Origin: Adiantum capillus-veneris
Lineage: Eukaryota; Streptophyta; Polypodiopsida; Polypodiales; Pteridaceae
Assembly (NCBI GenBank): GCA_014529385.2
Contig: CM043970.1
Span: 68,594,567 to 68,658,566 of the forward strand
Direction: 5' to 3'
DNA length: 64,000 bases
Position numbers and translations under genes: made by a program. The notes under the pieces were generated by a model. The model was not told the origin of the DNA. It did no database searches and saw only the letters and a list, made by a program, of their open reading frames with translations. Below are positions 10,700 to 21,754 of this stretch, piece by piece (position 1 is the stretch's first letter; every line of letters starts with the position of its first letter).

Positions 10700-10842
10700 T
10701 GTTGGAGCTATATATAGCTCACTCTACTCAACTTGGTCTCACCTATATATTTGTATCTTGTCCTCAATATGAATCAGTCTTTGGGAGCGTATATGGTGTG
10801 TATCTTGTCTCATCTCCCTCTCTTTCTCTCTACATCTCAACA
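10700..10842 (+). repeat. Copia-1 3' LTR (143 bp)
   Basis: Starts TGTTGGAGC, ends CTCAACA, and matches 3341-3485 with only a few substitutions and a 2-bp difference in the TCTC run. Confidence 0.92.
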
Positions 10843-12647
10843 CCTAATTAACATTGCATGAGCAATAACTTGTAAAACAGAGAGCATTAGAGAAATTGAC
10901 AATAGTTGAGGACCAGATTTACTTGGAGCCGGTCTCCACTCCAAAAGGCATTTGTATTATAGATTCTCCCATAAAGAGAGACTTGGTCCAATACAATCTT
11001 GTGTTTCTTAGAACCTCTTTGGTGGCATGAAGATGGAAGCTTCATGCACCAAGCTTTTTCTTAAAAACAACAATTATCCTAGCTTAAAAACAATCAACAA
11101 CTTGTAGGCATCATTAATCTTTGTGCTTCCTAGATCATTTTAGTGCATGAAGATGGAAACTTTCATGTATCAACTTATGCTTAAAGCAATCGTTAATCTA
11201 CTTGCAACAACAAGTAATGTACTTGGATTAAGTAATTAATCTACTTGAAATTAACAATTAACCTTTTTGCAATAAGCAATTAGTCTACTTGCATTACACA
11301 AGAAATTGGTGGAACCCTCAATCCCCAAACCTCAAACACCTTCGAAGGTGGAGAGAGATGGCAGGGAGTGACGAAGATGAGGGAAGAAGATGTATTCTTA
11401 TGAGAAAGAACTATTATCCTCTCATATAATCACTCTTTTAAGCATAGTTTAGAAATTAGAGATAATGAAGATGAAGAGAGTGATAAGCATTGCATTGAGC
11501 ATAGCTCTTGGTTGGATTTGAATTCTATATACAATAGGTGTTGGTGTAGGGTCTCCGTTCTCAAGTTTGCAGAAGGAGATGACTTCCTTGCTTCACACAA
11601 GAGTGTGTGTAAATGAGAGGCTTGTGAGCTACAAGAGAGAGTGAGAGAATTCAAATTTGGTCTTTTACTCTAGCTTGAATGTGCTTGATCCACCTCTAGC
11701 TCCAGCCAATGAGAGGCCTCATGCATAGCAAGCAAGTAGTGTAGCCTTGTGACAAGTGTCCTGCTTTCGCCCTTTCAGAGAGGCCTTGATTAATCAAAAA
11801 ATTAATCTAAATTATCATTGAACCTCCCTTTAGGCCATCCAATAGGATTATCTCACACTATGAGGGCAACATAGCTCGGGGCTTAACATGTGTCCCCTTT
11901 GGCTCTTGTGGGTTTGGTGACTCTTGGTGTGTGTGTGTGTGTGTTCTCTCTCATCTCCCTAGAGATAGAGTTCATCTCCTCCTTTGTAGGAGTCCAAGTT
12001 GACTTTGGAAGCACCTGAAGAACCTTAGTCACTAAGCACCTCAAGCACCTTAGTCAGCACCTTAGTCATCAAACACATTAAGCTTTGCCTAAGGTCTAAG
12101 CTACCTAATGTTGGCCTTAGTCTTTTCTAATGATTTTTAGGTCTAAGGACTTTTAACATTAACATTTGGATGTCTCTAATGAGGCTACCCTAAGGTTTTA
12201 TATGCTCCATTATGTGCACATTGCTCTTTGGTAGATTATCTCCTTATGGACCCCTATTGAGATGCAACCATCTCTCCTCTTGGTCCTCTTCTGAGATAAA
12301 TCTCGTAGTACTCATTACACCTAGCTCTTTGGTAGACCATCTCGTTTTTGAACCCTTAGAGATGCAATCATCTCTCTTCTTGGTCCTTAGATGAGATATT
12401 TCTAAAATCATATATCCATATTCTAACTCTTGTTTCCCTTTTATCTTCCCATATTAAATGATCAGTTTAACATGAGAAAATCATTTTGTAAAGTTAGATA
12501 TTACATTTTATGAAAGTCCCGAGGTGAGATGAGTCTAGAAGCACATTTTAGCATACCAATGCTTGTTCCCTTTTATTCTCCCATATTAAATGACTAGTTT
12601 AACATGAGAAAATCGTTTGGAATAGTAAGATATTAGTTTTTATGACA

Positions 12648-12716
12648 CAAAGTAGTCTCTTGGTGGTACCCCAAAAAGTGAAATAGTGGTACCACCAATA
12701 CATACTCTAACCCAAA
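12648..12716. repeat. 69-bp spacer with a GGTACC hairpin between two LTRs
   Basis: TTGGTGGTACC (from 12660) and GGTACCACCAA (to ~12699) form a perfect 11-bp stem with a loop of about 17 bases. It lies between the end of LTR-G and the start of the CHR-1 LTR. Origin unknown. Confidence 0.6.
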
Positions 12717-13650
12717 TGTCATCAAAATTGTATTTTGATATAATTTGTAGCTTTATCAGGGCCAAATGTTCCTAAAATTGATCACTCTAGTAATATTTGT
12801 CCATCAAAAACCCAATGTGACGAAAGCTTCAAAGAGGCTCGAATCACGGTTTCAAAGTGCTACAAGGCCAAGATGAGACTATATCTTGGGAGGGCAAGCT
12901 AGACCTCTTCTCATTTCATTTCTCATGCAACCAAGCAATCAAAGTACGAATTTCCAAAGTGGTAGATGTTTCCAAAAACGAACCCTTGTGGACCTCTTGC
13001 GACACACTACCTTGCCATTTGGCAATGCGGCAAGCCATAGAGCTTTTCCATAAACTTGAACCACTAGCAAGTGCACTCTATGGCTTGCCAAATTGTCAAA
13101 CGGTTCATTAGTGTGTAGCAAGAGGTCTGCAAGCATCCGTTTTATTTTTTTTAAACCAAAAACGGACCTTTGTGGATCTCTTGCGACAAACTGGCTTGTT
13201 GTTTGGCAATACAACAAGCTTTAGATCTTTTCCATAAGCTCATTAAATTGAAAACAAGCTCTGTGGCTTGCCACATTGTCAAATGACGAGCACTTGTCTC
13301 GCAAGAGCTCTGTGAGCGTTCGTTTTCCATTTTTTACCAAACATGGACTCTCGCGGACATCTTTCGACACACCGGCTTGCCGTTTGGCAATGTAGCAAGC
13401 CATAGAGCTTCTATGCAAGCTCATTTAACTTGCAAGCAAGATCTATGGCTTGTCACACTGTCAAATGGCAAACCAATGTGTCGCAAGAAGTCTATGAGCT
13501 TCTGTTTTGCGTTTTTTTATTAAAAACAGATCCTCGTGAACATCTATCGACACATTGGCTTGCCGTTTGGCAATGTGGCAAGCCATAGAGCTTCTATGCA
13601 AGCTTAGTTTACTTGCGATCAAGCGCTATGGATTGACACACTGTCAACAC
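12717..13650 (+). repeat. CHR-1 5' LTR (LTR-H), rearranged copy
   Basis: 12717-12868 aligns with 40822-40980 and 12884-12970 aligns with 42545-42640, so about 1.5 kb of the middle of the LTR is absent here. From 12973 the sequence becomes a tandem array not present in the 3' LTR. The LTR end and primer site are not recognisable. Confidence 0.55.
12973..13650. repeat. Tandem array of four ~182-bp palindromic units
   Basis: Units begin near 12973, 13157, 13338 and 13521 (spacing 184, 181 and 183 bp); the last is cut short. Within each unit the left half (CTTGCGACACAC ... TTTGGCAATG ... GCAAGCCATAGAGC) is repeated inverted in the right half (TCTATGGCTTG ... CAAA.GGCAA ... TGTCGCAAGA). Each unit could thus fold as a stem of roughly 75-80 pairs, with many mismatches being G-U compatible in RNA. 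No ORF is conserved across units. Confidence 0.8.
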
Positions 13651-14046
13651 ACATAGCAAACCTCTAGAATGCAACCACACACATAAAAGTTCTTATCTAA
13701 TTCTTCTCCTAAGTAAAAGGAAAGATCATAAATGAAAAATAAGTGCGGGAGCTAATCTCAGCCAAGTACGGGGTGTGAAATGAAACCCCACAACCATGCA
13801 CCACTAAAATGTAGCCCAACTAGCCTAATGTCCTTGACTCCTACCCAATGTCCGTGCTTACCCTGCACCATTGGGTGCAACCCAATGTTGGTGCTTAGCC
13901 TAATGTAGTACCACTAGGTTCCAAGTCAATGTCTATGCCTACTCATCCAACTATTTTGCAATTGAATGGAACTAAATATATAGTGATAAGTAACTCCATC
14001 TAACACTCAACTAACGTCGATTATTGATTCCCAGTAGTGGCACCAA
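13651..14046 (-). mobile_element. Internal 5' end of a minus-strand Ty3/gypsy fragment, no ORF
   Basis: A primer-site-like sequence on the minus strand, TTGGTGCCACTACTGGG (14046-14030), abuts the LTR at 14047. It resembles the Gypsy-2 site TTGGTGCCCCCACGG. The rest is non-coding leader-like sequence with a small local repeat (CCAATGTC/CCTAATGTCC around 13820-13930). The left border is not defined. Confidence 0.45.
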
Positions 14047-14874
14047 TGACAAAACTAAATTCCTTATTTCTATACGAATGGGTAGCAAGAACTACTAACT
14101 AGCTATGCCCATGGTAATATTTCTATCATGATCATACCAAATAGCTCTAACCTAGCTAGTGCAAGGATTATTATCTCCTTAGGAAAAGTACTTAGGCTAA
14201 TCTACTTACTAACACCTACTTAACACTTCCCAACCTCTACACTCATCACATTCTATCCAACCTAATTTATTTGCATTAAAAAGCACGAATTGTAAATTGA
14301 TACAAATTAACTTTTTTTGTTTTTCTATTCAAAAATGTGTGTGTGTGTGTGTGCAAATGCAAAAAAAGAAAGAAGCAATGCAATTACATGGCAAAGGAAA
14401 GGAATCTTTAGCAAAACTAAAACAAAAACCTACAAAAACACACACACACACACGACATTATCACTCACACACACAAAAATACCCAAATTTTCTACAATTT
14501 TTGCAACTATTACTTACCTTTTTGATGTAGGAGCTTACAAAAGCATAGATGCAAGCCTTTCCAACCTTCAGTGCAGTAGATCTGAAGAACAAAAGCTTGA
14601 AGAGCAAGAGGAACGAGACCAAAATTTGGAGGCAAAACGCAAGAATGAGCCGTGGGTGACGTTTTTGTGCAATATCCATCCGTATAAACAGTTGTATAGG
14701 CGTCGGAATCGGCACCTGTATACACGTACAAATATGCCTCCGTATAGGCGTCAAAAAACACGCTTGTACACGCGTCAAAAATTTGAAACTTCCATTTTTT
14801 GAAATTGTCCTCTCCCTCCAGATTTGGGTGCGCATATTCCAACGCCCGTCATTTTCATCGGTAATTAAACGTCA
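14047..14874 (-). repeat. Minus-strand LTR, ~828 bp
   Basis: On the minus strand it starts TGACGTTTAATTACC and ends AGTTTTGTCA, directly followed by the primer-site-like sequence. Near its start are several related GC-rich 12-16-mers (CGCGTGTACAAG, CGCCTATACGG, CGTGTATACAG, CGCCTATACAAC). (GT)n and (CA)n tracts occur at 14338 and 14441. It interrupts CHR-1 just before the RT fragment. The element type is inferred from the primer site only. Confidence 0.5.
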
Positions 14875-14882
14875 GTATTTAA

Positions 14883-15224
14883 ATGATCTCTTGTAGTGAA
14901 TCTCTTGCAAAGGCAGATGCTAGCCTTAAGTCTTTCTTAAATGAGCATGCACACTGTTTTTTTGAAACCATACCTGTTGAGTTACCACCTATAAGAGGGG
15001 TAGATGACCATAGAATAGACTTGGTACTAGGAACATCTCCACCTACTAGACCACCATATAGGGTCTCTCTAGCTGAACGAGAACTTGACAATGGATGAAG
15101 TTAATGAACTCCTAGAAAAGGGCATGATCCAACCTAGATCCTCACCATTCTGTTTCCATCTCCTATTAGTGCAAAAGAAAGACGGTGCATTCCATATGTG
15201 TGTGGACTATCATGCACTAACGAA
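14883..15224 (+). pseudogene. CHR-1 reverse transcriptase N-terminal fragment
   Basis: The frame encodes VELPPIRGVDDHRIDLVLGT, SPPTRPPYRVSLAE and, after a small break near 15092, EVNELLEKGMIQPRSSPF, LLVQKKDGAFHMCVDYHAL. This is the chromovirus RT entry (compare the same motifs in CHR-3 at 36660-36900). Similarity stops at about 15224 where unrelated sequence begins, so the catalytic RT core is missing. Confidence 0.8.
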
Positions 15225-18147
15225 ACTCTTCTAAGAAGCTTTTGCTACATATTCTGCTCGTGAGTCATCTTGAGCCAAGGTGCTCTAACTCACAAATAGC
15301 ACGTGGCTAAGATGCTACTCAAATTAGTCTTCATCGGTTCGTCGATTGAACACTATTTTGCATAAGGGCTATGAGCCAAACAGACTAAGAGCCAATGACA
15401 GGATAAGGGTAAGACCCAACTATTGGCATCGTTTGGGTGATTGTTTTCAAGCGATACCCAAGGAAGTATACATCATTGTTAATGGACAAGCAAGAGTCTT
15501 GTCATTACGGATGTTTACAGTGTCAATTTTTCCCCTACATGTTTTCAGTGTGACACTCAAGTTGAGTTTTTCATAAATCTTAAACTCACACTAGATGCTC
15601 TCTACCACGGAGTATAGATGCAACAATCATTTGTGACAGCATGGCTGTCCATAAGAGATTGGTAGTTCACTTGTGTGGGTCTCCTGCTCTCTCTATAGCA
15701 CTACGGAGTGTCTATGGACAGACTGTTTTGGTGTAAGACCCGAGAGGTGAGTGCTACATCACAACTTCGGCATTAAGGATCACAGGTTAGGATCATAGTT
15801 TGATCTGCATTGAGGATCACAGTTTGATCTCTCCCAGTTATACTTTCATGGAAAGAATTCTGCAATCTACCATGCGGTAGCAGACAACTTCAACTTTCAA
15901 GTTGATTTCAGTCATTACGTACACGGTTAACTCTGTTGGTTACTGTTACCTGCTAGTTGAGCAATTTCTACAAAGGGTCTTACCAAAGGGTTTGACTATG
16001 TAGATTTTAACCAAAGGGGTTGGATTGCGAGGGCAACACCCATGGTTCCCAGTGCTCTGCTATTTGTTTTTTCATGTTAGGGACGTGCTCCTCTCCATTT
16101 GCATACGAGTAAGTGAACATTACGTTCAAATCTACAGGTACGCATCTATTGATTTGGTGTTATTCCATTCTTTCTATGCTTTGCTTGGTTTTCTTTTCAA
16201 GACGTATCAGCACGCTTGAATGTTACAAAGCCATTCCAAGGGAATGTTGGCACAAAGTATTTTGGACCAGGTGTTCAATCTACCTTTCTGGCTTATGATG
16301 TTACGAACCTACTTCTAGGGTTCGATTTGGCACATGTTGTCACATGGGATACAACATGGTCTAGGAACTCAAGGAGTTCGGTTTAGCCAGTGTGGAGCAT
16401 GATAATGAGGGTCCCTCTCACTCTTGTCGCAGAGTGTTATCAGCTACCTCCACGCACAAGTATAGCTCGTACTTGATGGATGTCACTTTTCCTGACATCC
16501 TTACTTGAGACATATTCCACATGTGGAGAATATGAGTCTCTGAGACTGACACTAGCGCCCAATTCTTAATGATGTGTCATGACGAAGTCCCTAGGTGATG
16601 GTTGCATCCGTTCATTAGACCATTCGAAGCACACAGTATCAGGTACAATTTCAGTGGCCAAAAATTGTCGGGTACTAAGTACAGACTTGTTGTGATTACA
16701 AGTGCTGTGAAACCACCTTAACGGAGGGTTGTGTCTACATATAGAAAAGTCTGCTACGTTCATGAGAATGTCTCACATTCTATTATGGTCCAACTTTTGC
16801 TGCAAAGTATGCTAGGTTCATGAGAGGGTCTCATGGTTGGTACCTCGGTGTGACCGGGTTGTCACATTCTATTATGGTCCAACATTTGTTTCAAGATTTT
16901 CACATAAGTATAGTGGAAAGTCTCGTCATGGAATTGCGGTTCAGATATGTTTGTGTTAAATGCATGCACACTAGGTGTTATGGGCCCTAGTGTTTAACAC
17001 AAATTTATTCGGAGTGGTATGCAAATTCATGGAATTTATTGTTTCTGTAATTTTTTGCACTGTCAGTGCAATTTCTCTTGCAGATTTAGTATGAGTTTAC
17101 ACCCTACCATACAAGGTGATGGCTAAGTATCGGTGTTTGTGATTGGATGCTTGCAACTCCAATCTGCTTTCAACCTAGTTGGTTGTCTCTATTCCATATC
17201 GAGTATATGGCTGGCTACTCAATGTTTGAGTCATGGTTTATCATCAGCCGTGGAAGACTGTCTGTAAGTGGTTGGGGGAAGTACCTCACCCTTAATGCTG
17301 TTATTCATCCCGCGTAGGATGGGCAGCTTACAAGCATTCTATTTAGTGCTAAAGGATATGCAAAGTGCATACGTTAGTAAACCATGCTAAAGGATATGCT
17401 GAGGGCATACATTAGCAAGAAGCGAAACAACTGGATCAGTTACCTTTCTGGTTTGGAGTTTGCTTCATATGATGAAAGGCATGTTACGGCTAGTTTTAGA
17501 CTCTGACTGTTATTCTCAAGTTATCAACCTTAATCATCAGTTTTGATGGGGTTGGCTACTGGCAAGAAACCATAGCAAGTCAAGGACTTGGTTACTGCTG
17601 CTGAGTATTTCAGCATAGTACTTTCATGGAAAGATGAGCCGAGGTTATATTGCACATTCAAGTACCTTCAGAAAGTCTGAAACCTGGGTATACATTTAGA
17701 CACCTCTTAGTTAGGATAACTCATTTAACATACTCAAGTGAGTTTTAAATGGAGTCTTCACATTATGTTGGTTACGGGTCGGTTAACCAAGACGGTTGTA
17801 CAGGGACAACAATGTGTAAAATCAAGATGTTATTCTTGATTTCATTGAACCTCCCAATAAATCGGGTTCCGATTCAACAAACTGTTGGATCCATGAAGAA
17901 TGCCATGATGGAAAACATTAGTGTTCTTATAAAGATACCACCACTTGTGTTTTCGAGGAAGAAAACTCTTCCAAAGGGGGGAGTAGTGTCAGGACACGGG
18001 TCCTACAGGTAGGGCCCTACCCTAAAGGGGGGTCACGGACCCCCGCCACGGGCCAGCTAGCAGTGTGGATAGGGGATCCTAGGGCTAAGAGCCTATAAGT
18101 ATGGGCAGTTGGGTGGAGGATCCAGGTCTCTGGCTCCTAGGGTTCTT
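15225..18147 (+). mobile_element. Unclassified retroelement remnant with purine tract and LTR start
   Basis: Replaces the CHR-1 RT core. About 2.75 kb has no supported ORF; several short open frames (for example 15346-15576 and 17749-18012) show no domain. It contains internal repeats such as TCACATTCTATTATGGTCC near 16771 and 16861, and CTAAAGGATATGC near 17350 and 17390. At its right end AAAGGGGGGAGTAG leads into TGTCAGGACACGGG at 17987, a polypurine-tract/LTR boundary. No gag-pol or second LTR is visible, so it may be a non-autonomous element or a truncated 3' end. Confidence 0.5.
17987..18147 (+). repeat. Truncated 3' LTR of the unclassified element
   Basis: Starts TGTCAGGACACGGG after a G-rich purine tract and contains CCTATAAGTATGGG (18090-18103), a likely TATA box. 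It ends abruptly where CHR-1 RNase H sequence resumes. Confidence 0.5.
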
Positions 18148-18562
18148 ATAGCTGTAGAGTCGTGGAAGCAATACTTGCTTGGCACATCCTTTGTTTTGCG
18201 AATGGATCATCAAATTCTTAGATACTTTATGACACGAACAAAATTGAGCAAGAAGCAAATGAGATGGGCTAATTTTATCTCACAATTACATTTTCATATT
18301 GCACATGTAGCCAAAAAGTAAAATCCTATGGGTGGAAGATGCTTTATCAAGAAGGCCCAGGATGAATGCTATTAGTATCGCTTATCATAAGGACTTATAC
18401 GCCAATGATTGATGATTGCAAGAGTGATACTAAATTTGCTTCTATATCTATGAATAAGTTGAGCAAGGAACTATAGTCTCTCCTTATCCGCCGTCAAGAA
18501 AGGGTTTTTGTTGTTTCGCCAACGCCTATGCATTACCAAAACTCTCAGGGATAAGGTGATGA
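18148..18562 (+). pseudogene. CHR-1 RNase H and linker fragment
   Basis: The frame from 18145 encodes VESWKQYLLGTSFVLRMDHQ, LRYFMTRTKLSKKQMRW and SQLHFHIAHVAKK, the RNase H end and linker of a chromovirus, matching CHR-3 (37740-37920). A shifted continuation gives LCITKTLRDKVM, matching LCVTQDLREKVM in CHR-3. It is cut by Copia-3 at 18563 and resumes at 24754 in the same codon context. Confidence 0.8.
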
Positions 18563-18723
18563 TGTTGGAGCTATATATACCAACCCCTATTCTATATATA
18601 GCTAGGAGTCCCCACTATATATGTATACTCAGTGTATGCTCTACATACACTTTGGGGATTGCATATGATGGTGTCCTCTCTCTCTCCTCTCGTCTACCTG
18701 CGCTCTCTCCCTTCGGTTCAACA
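18563..18723 (+). repeat. Copia-3 5' LTR (161 bp)
   Basis: Matches 24591-24753 with few differences. Starts TGTTGGAGC as in Copia-1 but the middle is different (CTATATATGTATACTCAG). Confidence 0.88.
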
Positions 18724-18740
18724 TGGTATCAGAACTATGG
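18724..18740 (+). promoter_or_regulatory. Copia-3 primer binding site
   Basis: TGGTATCAGAACTATGG directly after the LTR. It is close to the tRNA-iMet complement (TGGTATCAGAGC), with one or two changes. Confidence 0.85.
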
Positions 18741-19200
18741 AGCGCACGACCATGAAGAGGAGATGTTAGGTCTCAACAAGTCATGAAGATAAGTATGTAC
18801 TTGTATAAATTATCGTTCAATATTCTGTTTGAATTGCGTGAGAATCAAGAAGCTCTCTGTAATTTTGTGCGCAAGCGGTTGCAAGAGGTCGTTGGAGCCC
18901 TAGACTTCCTCGGGAATTCTCTCATCTATATTCTCTATGTAAAGCCATAGGCATGCGCCAAGAGAAAGGCCTTCACTTATGCACACAATACAGGGTCTCG
19001 GCCTTGACCTACAAGATAAAGGATTTCAAGAAGGTGTATCGTCATTGCAGTAGCAATTTTATTAGTTGCTATGTATAATTCTCCTTTTAATTTGATGCTA
19101 TTTTAAGCATCATCGCTATCGTCGGCATGAGCCTGGTGCTTTTTTAACAGTGGTGCTATTTTAATGATGAGAAGCGGCAAGGGTCTGCTAATAAGTGCCA
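18741..19200 (+). other. Copia-3 leader, non-coding
   Basis: No ORF or recognisable motif. It lies between the primer site and the first inverted-repeat arm. Confidence 0.5.
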
Positions 19201-19221
19201 TTCAAGGTCTGCTAATTAGTG

Positions 19222-20935
19222 CCAGTGCAGATAAGCACAAAGCTAATACCTAAAAATATATTAAGATTTCCATAATCTCAATTAGCAATAATCATCATCA
19301 TGGTTCACGCACAATGGCATCATGATCCTCACCATGGCATTAGAGATGCTTTCAAAAAATGAACGAATTATCAATAACCATCATCATGGCTTCATGCACA
19401 AGGTGAGCATGTGAAGACAGTAAGGGGTAGTCAGTCTTAGTCGAAGATATATAGGTGGGGAGCAGCTCGAGTGCAGGCGATGTAGCGAGTTCTTGCATGG
19501 CAAAAGAATCAGAAGAGCGCATCTGCTTGATTTTGTTTTCTTAAGCTATCATATTCGCTTCTGTAGCTGCTATAGAAGAGAAGCACAGACATTTTCTCGG
19601 GTATCCCATCTTGGAGATTACCATCGCCCATAGTTCTCTTGATGCTCTGACTTGCAGCTATGATGGATACAGGCTGGCCGACAGTTAATGTCACCATTTA
19701 TGCGTTTTCTGCCTTTGTCATCATTAAACTCTGCCCAGTAGCTACCTCGACCTCGTCGGCTGCAAACAGTGTTAACAACAACAACCTAATCAACACTCAT
19801 GGGCACAAGCTGTACAAAAGCATGCAGGAATTCAATTTTCCTCAATACATATCGATTGTTCCTACGCTGCCCTCTAAATTTGGGATAGGATACTTATAAG
19901 CCACATTTTCAGTATTAGTGAAAATATGGGCCCACGGCTTGCCCTGCGACTGTTCCTATGCTTCCCTCTATTCGGATAGGATACTACTAAAAATATGGGC
20001 CCACGGCTTGCCTTGCGACTATTCATACTACTAAAAATATGGGGACACGACCCTTGCCTTGCATTCCACGTGTTGTCAAATTGGACGCTTCATCTAGGCA
20101 AGAGAAACCCGACTATTATAGACTCATTTTTGATTCCTTTTTCGTCATTTCTATGACAAAAGAAATTTACAAACTTATGTTTGCGTTATTTTTTATCAAT
20201 TTCTAATAAATGTCAACTACTCTTGTTATCATTAGTTACAGGTATTCATGGTTCCTAATGATACAAGTGATAAAGTTCATGGAGGGAGATTATTACTTGA
20301 TGGCTCTTTAACCCATGATATTTTGAGCTACACGGTGATGACATGGATCCATATTGTCATGGGTATTTCCATCTCATATTGTTCTTCCAAAATTCTTCTT
20401 TGATTTGCATCTCTAATGCCATGGTGTGTGAAGCCATGATGATGATTAGTACTAATTCGTTCATATGTTGAAAGTGTCTCTAATGCCATAGTGAGGACCA
20501 TGGTGCGTGAAGCCATGATGATGATTACTGCTAACTCGTTCATTTTTTGAAAGCGTCCCTAATGCCATGGTGAGGATCATGATGCCATGGTGCGTGAAGC
20601 CATGATGATGATCGGTGTTGCACAGTTTTTGTTAAATTTTTTGAAAGTGTCTCTAATGCCATGGTGAGGACCATGATGCCATGGTGTGTGAAGCCATGAT
20701 GATGATTACTGATAATTCGTTCATTTGTTGAAATCGTCTCTAATGCCATGGTGAGGATCATGATTCCATGGTGCGTGAACCCATGATTATGATTGTTCCA
20801 AAATTTTTGTTAAATTTATTGAAAGTGTCTCTAATGCCATGGCGAGGACCATGATGATGATTAATGCTAATTGAGATTATGGAAATCTTAATATATTTCT
20901 AGGTATTAGCTTTGTGTCTATCTGCACGCATGTGA
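19222..20935. repeat. 1.7-kb inverted repeat in Copia-3
   Basis: The left arm (about 19222-19345: ACAAAGCTAATACCT, AAGATTTCCATAATCTCAAT, ATCATCATCATGG, CCATGGCATTAGAGA) recurs inverted at the right (20820-20935: TCTCTAATGCCATGG, CCATGATGATGAT, ATTGAGATTATGGAAATCTT, AGGTATTAGCTTTGT). Identity over the outer ~80 bases is very high by eye. Between the arms are 19400-20400 with short ORFs of unknown origin (19509-19899) and the start of the tandem repeats. Confidence 0.8.
20400..20870. repeat. Copia-3 tandem repeats rich in CCATGG
   Basis: About five units of 90-115 bp built on TCTCTAATGCCATGGTGAGG, ATGATGCCATGGTG and GTGAAGCCATGATGATGAT. The open frames across them (minus strand, HHHGFTHHGI repeats) are by-products of the repeat. 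Confidence 0.75.
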
Positions 20936-21102
20936 TTGCATCAGTATTATGTTTGTTTCTCATTACATCATTATTATGTTTGTTTCTCTGTCGTCTCTAG
21001 AGCAGCGTCGCGAACCATCTCTAAGGACAATGTGATGTGATTATTTCTAGCCTTCATGTCTCGATATGTTTCTTGAGTTGTTGTTGTTTACAAGATTAAA
21101 AT

Positions 21103-21236
21103 TTTTGAACAACCACGCACGAGAGAGAAGACTCCATCATATGCAAACCCCAAAGTGTGTCTATTGATCACACAAGATGCGTTTATATAGAGGGGACCAG
21201 GGTGCTATATATAGAGATACCATATATAGATCAACA
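21103..21236 (-). repeat. Copia-4 3' LTR (134 bp)
   Basis: On the minus strand starts TGTTGATCTATATATGG. The other end has TTTT in place of TGTT (plus strand), a likely mutation of the terminal dinucleotide. Confidence 0.85.
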
Positions 21237-21294
21237 CCCCCACTCAAATGAAGGTCCCTAACTGTGGATGAAAAAACCCTTGGGGGCTCAAGGG
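21237..21294 (-). promoter_or_regulatory. Copia-4 stem-loop and polypurine tract
   Basis: Minus strand: CCCTTGAGCCCCCAAGGG (21294-21277) forms the same stem as in Copia-1, then TTTTTTCATCC, and finally ATTTGAGTGGGGG touching the LTR. Confidence 0.8.
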
Positions 21295-21754
21295 AAAAAA
21301 CCACAGCTCTATATATACCCACTGTTATATTAAAATATTTTAAATATACATTTACAATGTTCAAAGGAGCTACATCACTCATGTTTTACAATCTGCCCTT
21401 TCAAGGGTCTTTAACAATGCGGTTGAATTGATGCAAATTCTTCAATATCTTTGAAAACCTTCAATATCTTTGAGCCTCTATAGACATTGCTTGATGTGAC
21501 TTTCATCCTGTAAACAATATCAGCTCAAGAAACATATCGAGACATGAAGGTTAGAAATAACCACATCACATTGTCCTTACAGACAGTTCGCGACGCCGCT
21601 GTGGAGATGACATAGAAACAAACATGATGCCAATGCAATCACATGTGCAAATCACATAGAAACAAATGTAATATCAATGTAATCACATGTGTACACATAT
21701 AAACAAAGAGGAGATGTAATGAACATATTGGGGTCCCCAAGATCTCAACTGCTG

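Larger units (their letters stand above)
3341..10842 (+). mobile_element. Copia-1: complete Ty1/copia retrotransposon, 7.5 kb
   Basis: Both ends start TGTTGGAGC and finish CTCAACA, flanked by a perfect 5-bp duplication CCTAA (3336-3340 and 10843-10847). The flanking LTR-G sequence resumes exactly across the element. Short LTRs of 145 and 143 bp differ at a handful of sites. Primer site, one-frame gag-pol in the order gag-PR-IN-RT-RNase H, and a polypurine tract are all present. Length is above the usual 5 kb because the leader contains foreign sequence (about 4100-5600). Four premature stops make it defective. Confidence 0.95.
3224..12647 (-). mobile_element. LTR of CHR-2 family (LTR-G), solo, split by Copia-1
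   Basis: 3224-3340 plus 10843-12647 together match the CHR-2 LTR at 26281-28262 from end to end (about 1.92 kb against 1.98 kb). Shared landmarks are the TAATAACTTGATTG end, the GAGACTTGGT segment, the TTGGTTGGATTTG segment and the terminal TTATGACA. In element orientation the LTR reads leftwards (TGTCATAA at the right). No matching internal region flanks it, so it looks like a solo LTR. The flanks (GTAGC left; GTAGT a few bases to the right) are only a weak target-duplication candidate. Contains a short (GT)n tract at 11929-11945. Confidence 0.7.

Noticed and set aside
3219-12656. GTAGC/GTAGT as a target duplication around the solo LTR-G
   Set aside because: One mismatch and uncertain LTR ends; not reliable enough to call.
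12973-13650. CRISPR-like array
   Set aside because: Period of ~182 bp with palindromic whole units and no spacers; eukaryotic repeat.
20328-20761. Minus-strand ORFs with HHHGFTHHGI repeats
   Set aside because: Produced by the CATCATCATGG tandem DNA repeat; frames are not conserved between Copia-3 and Copia-4.
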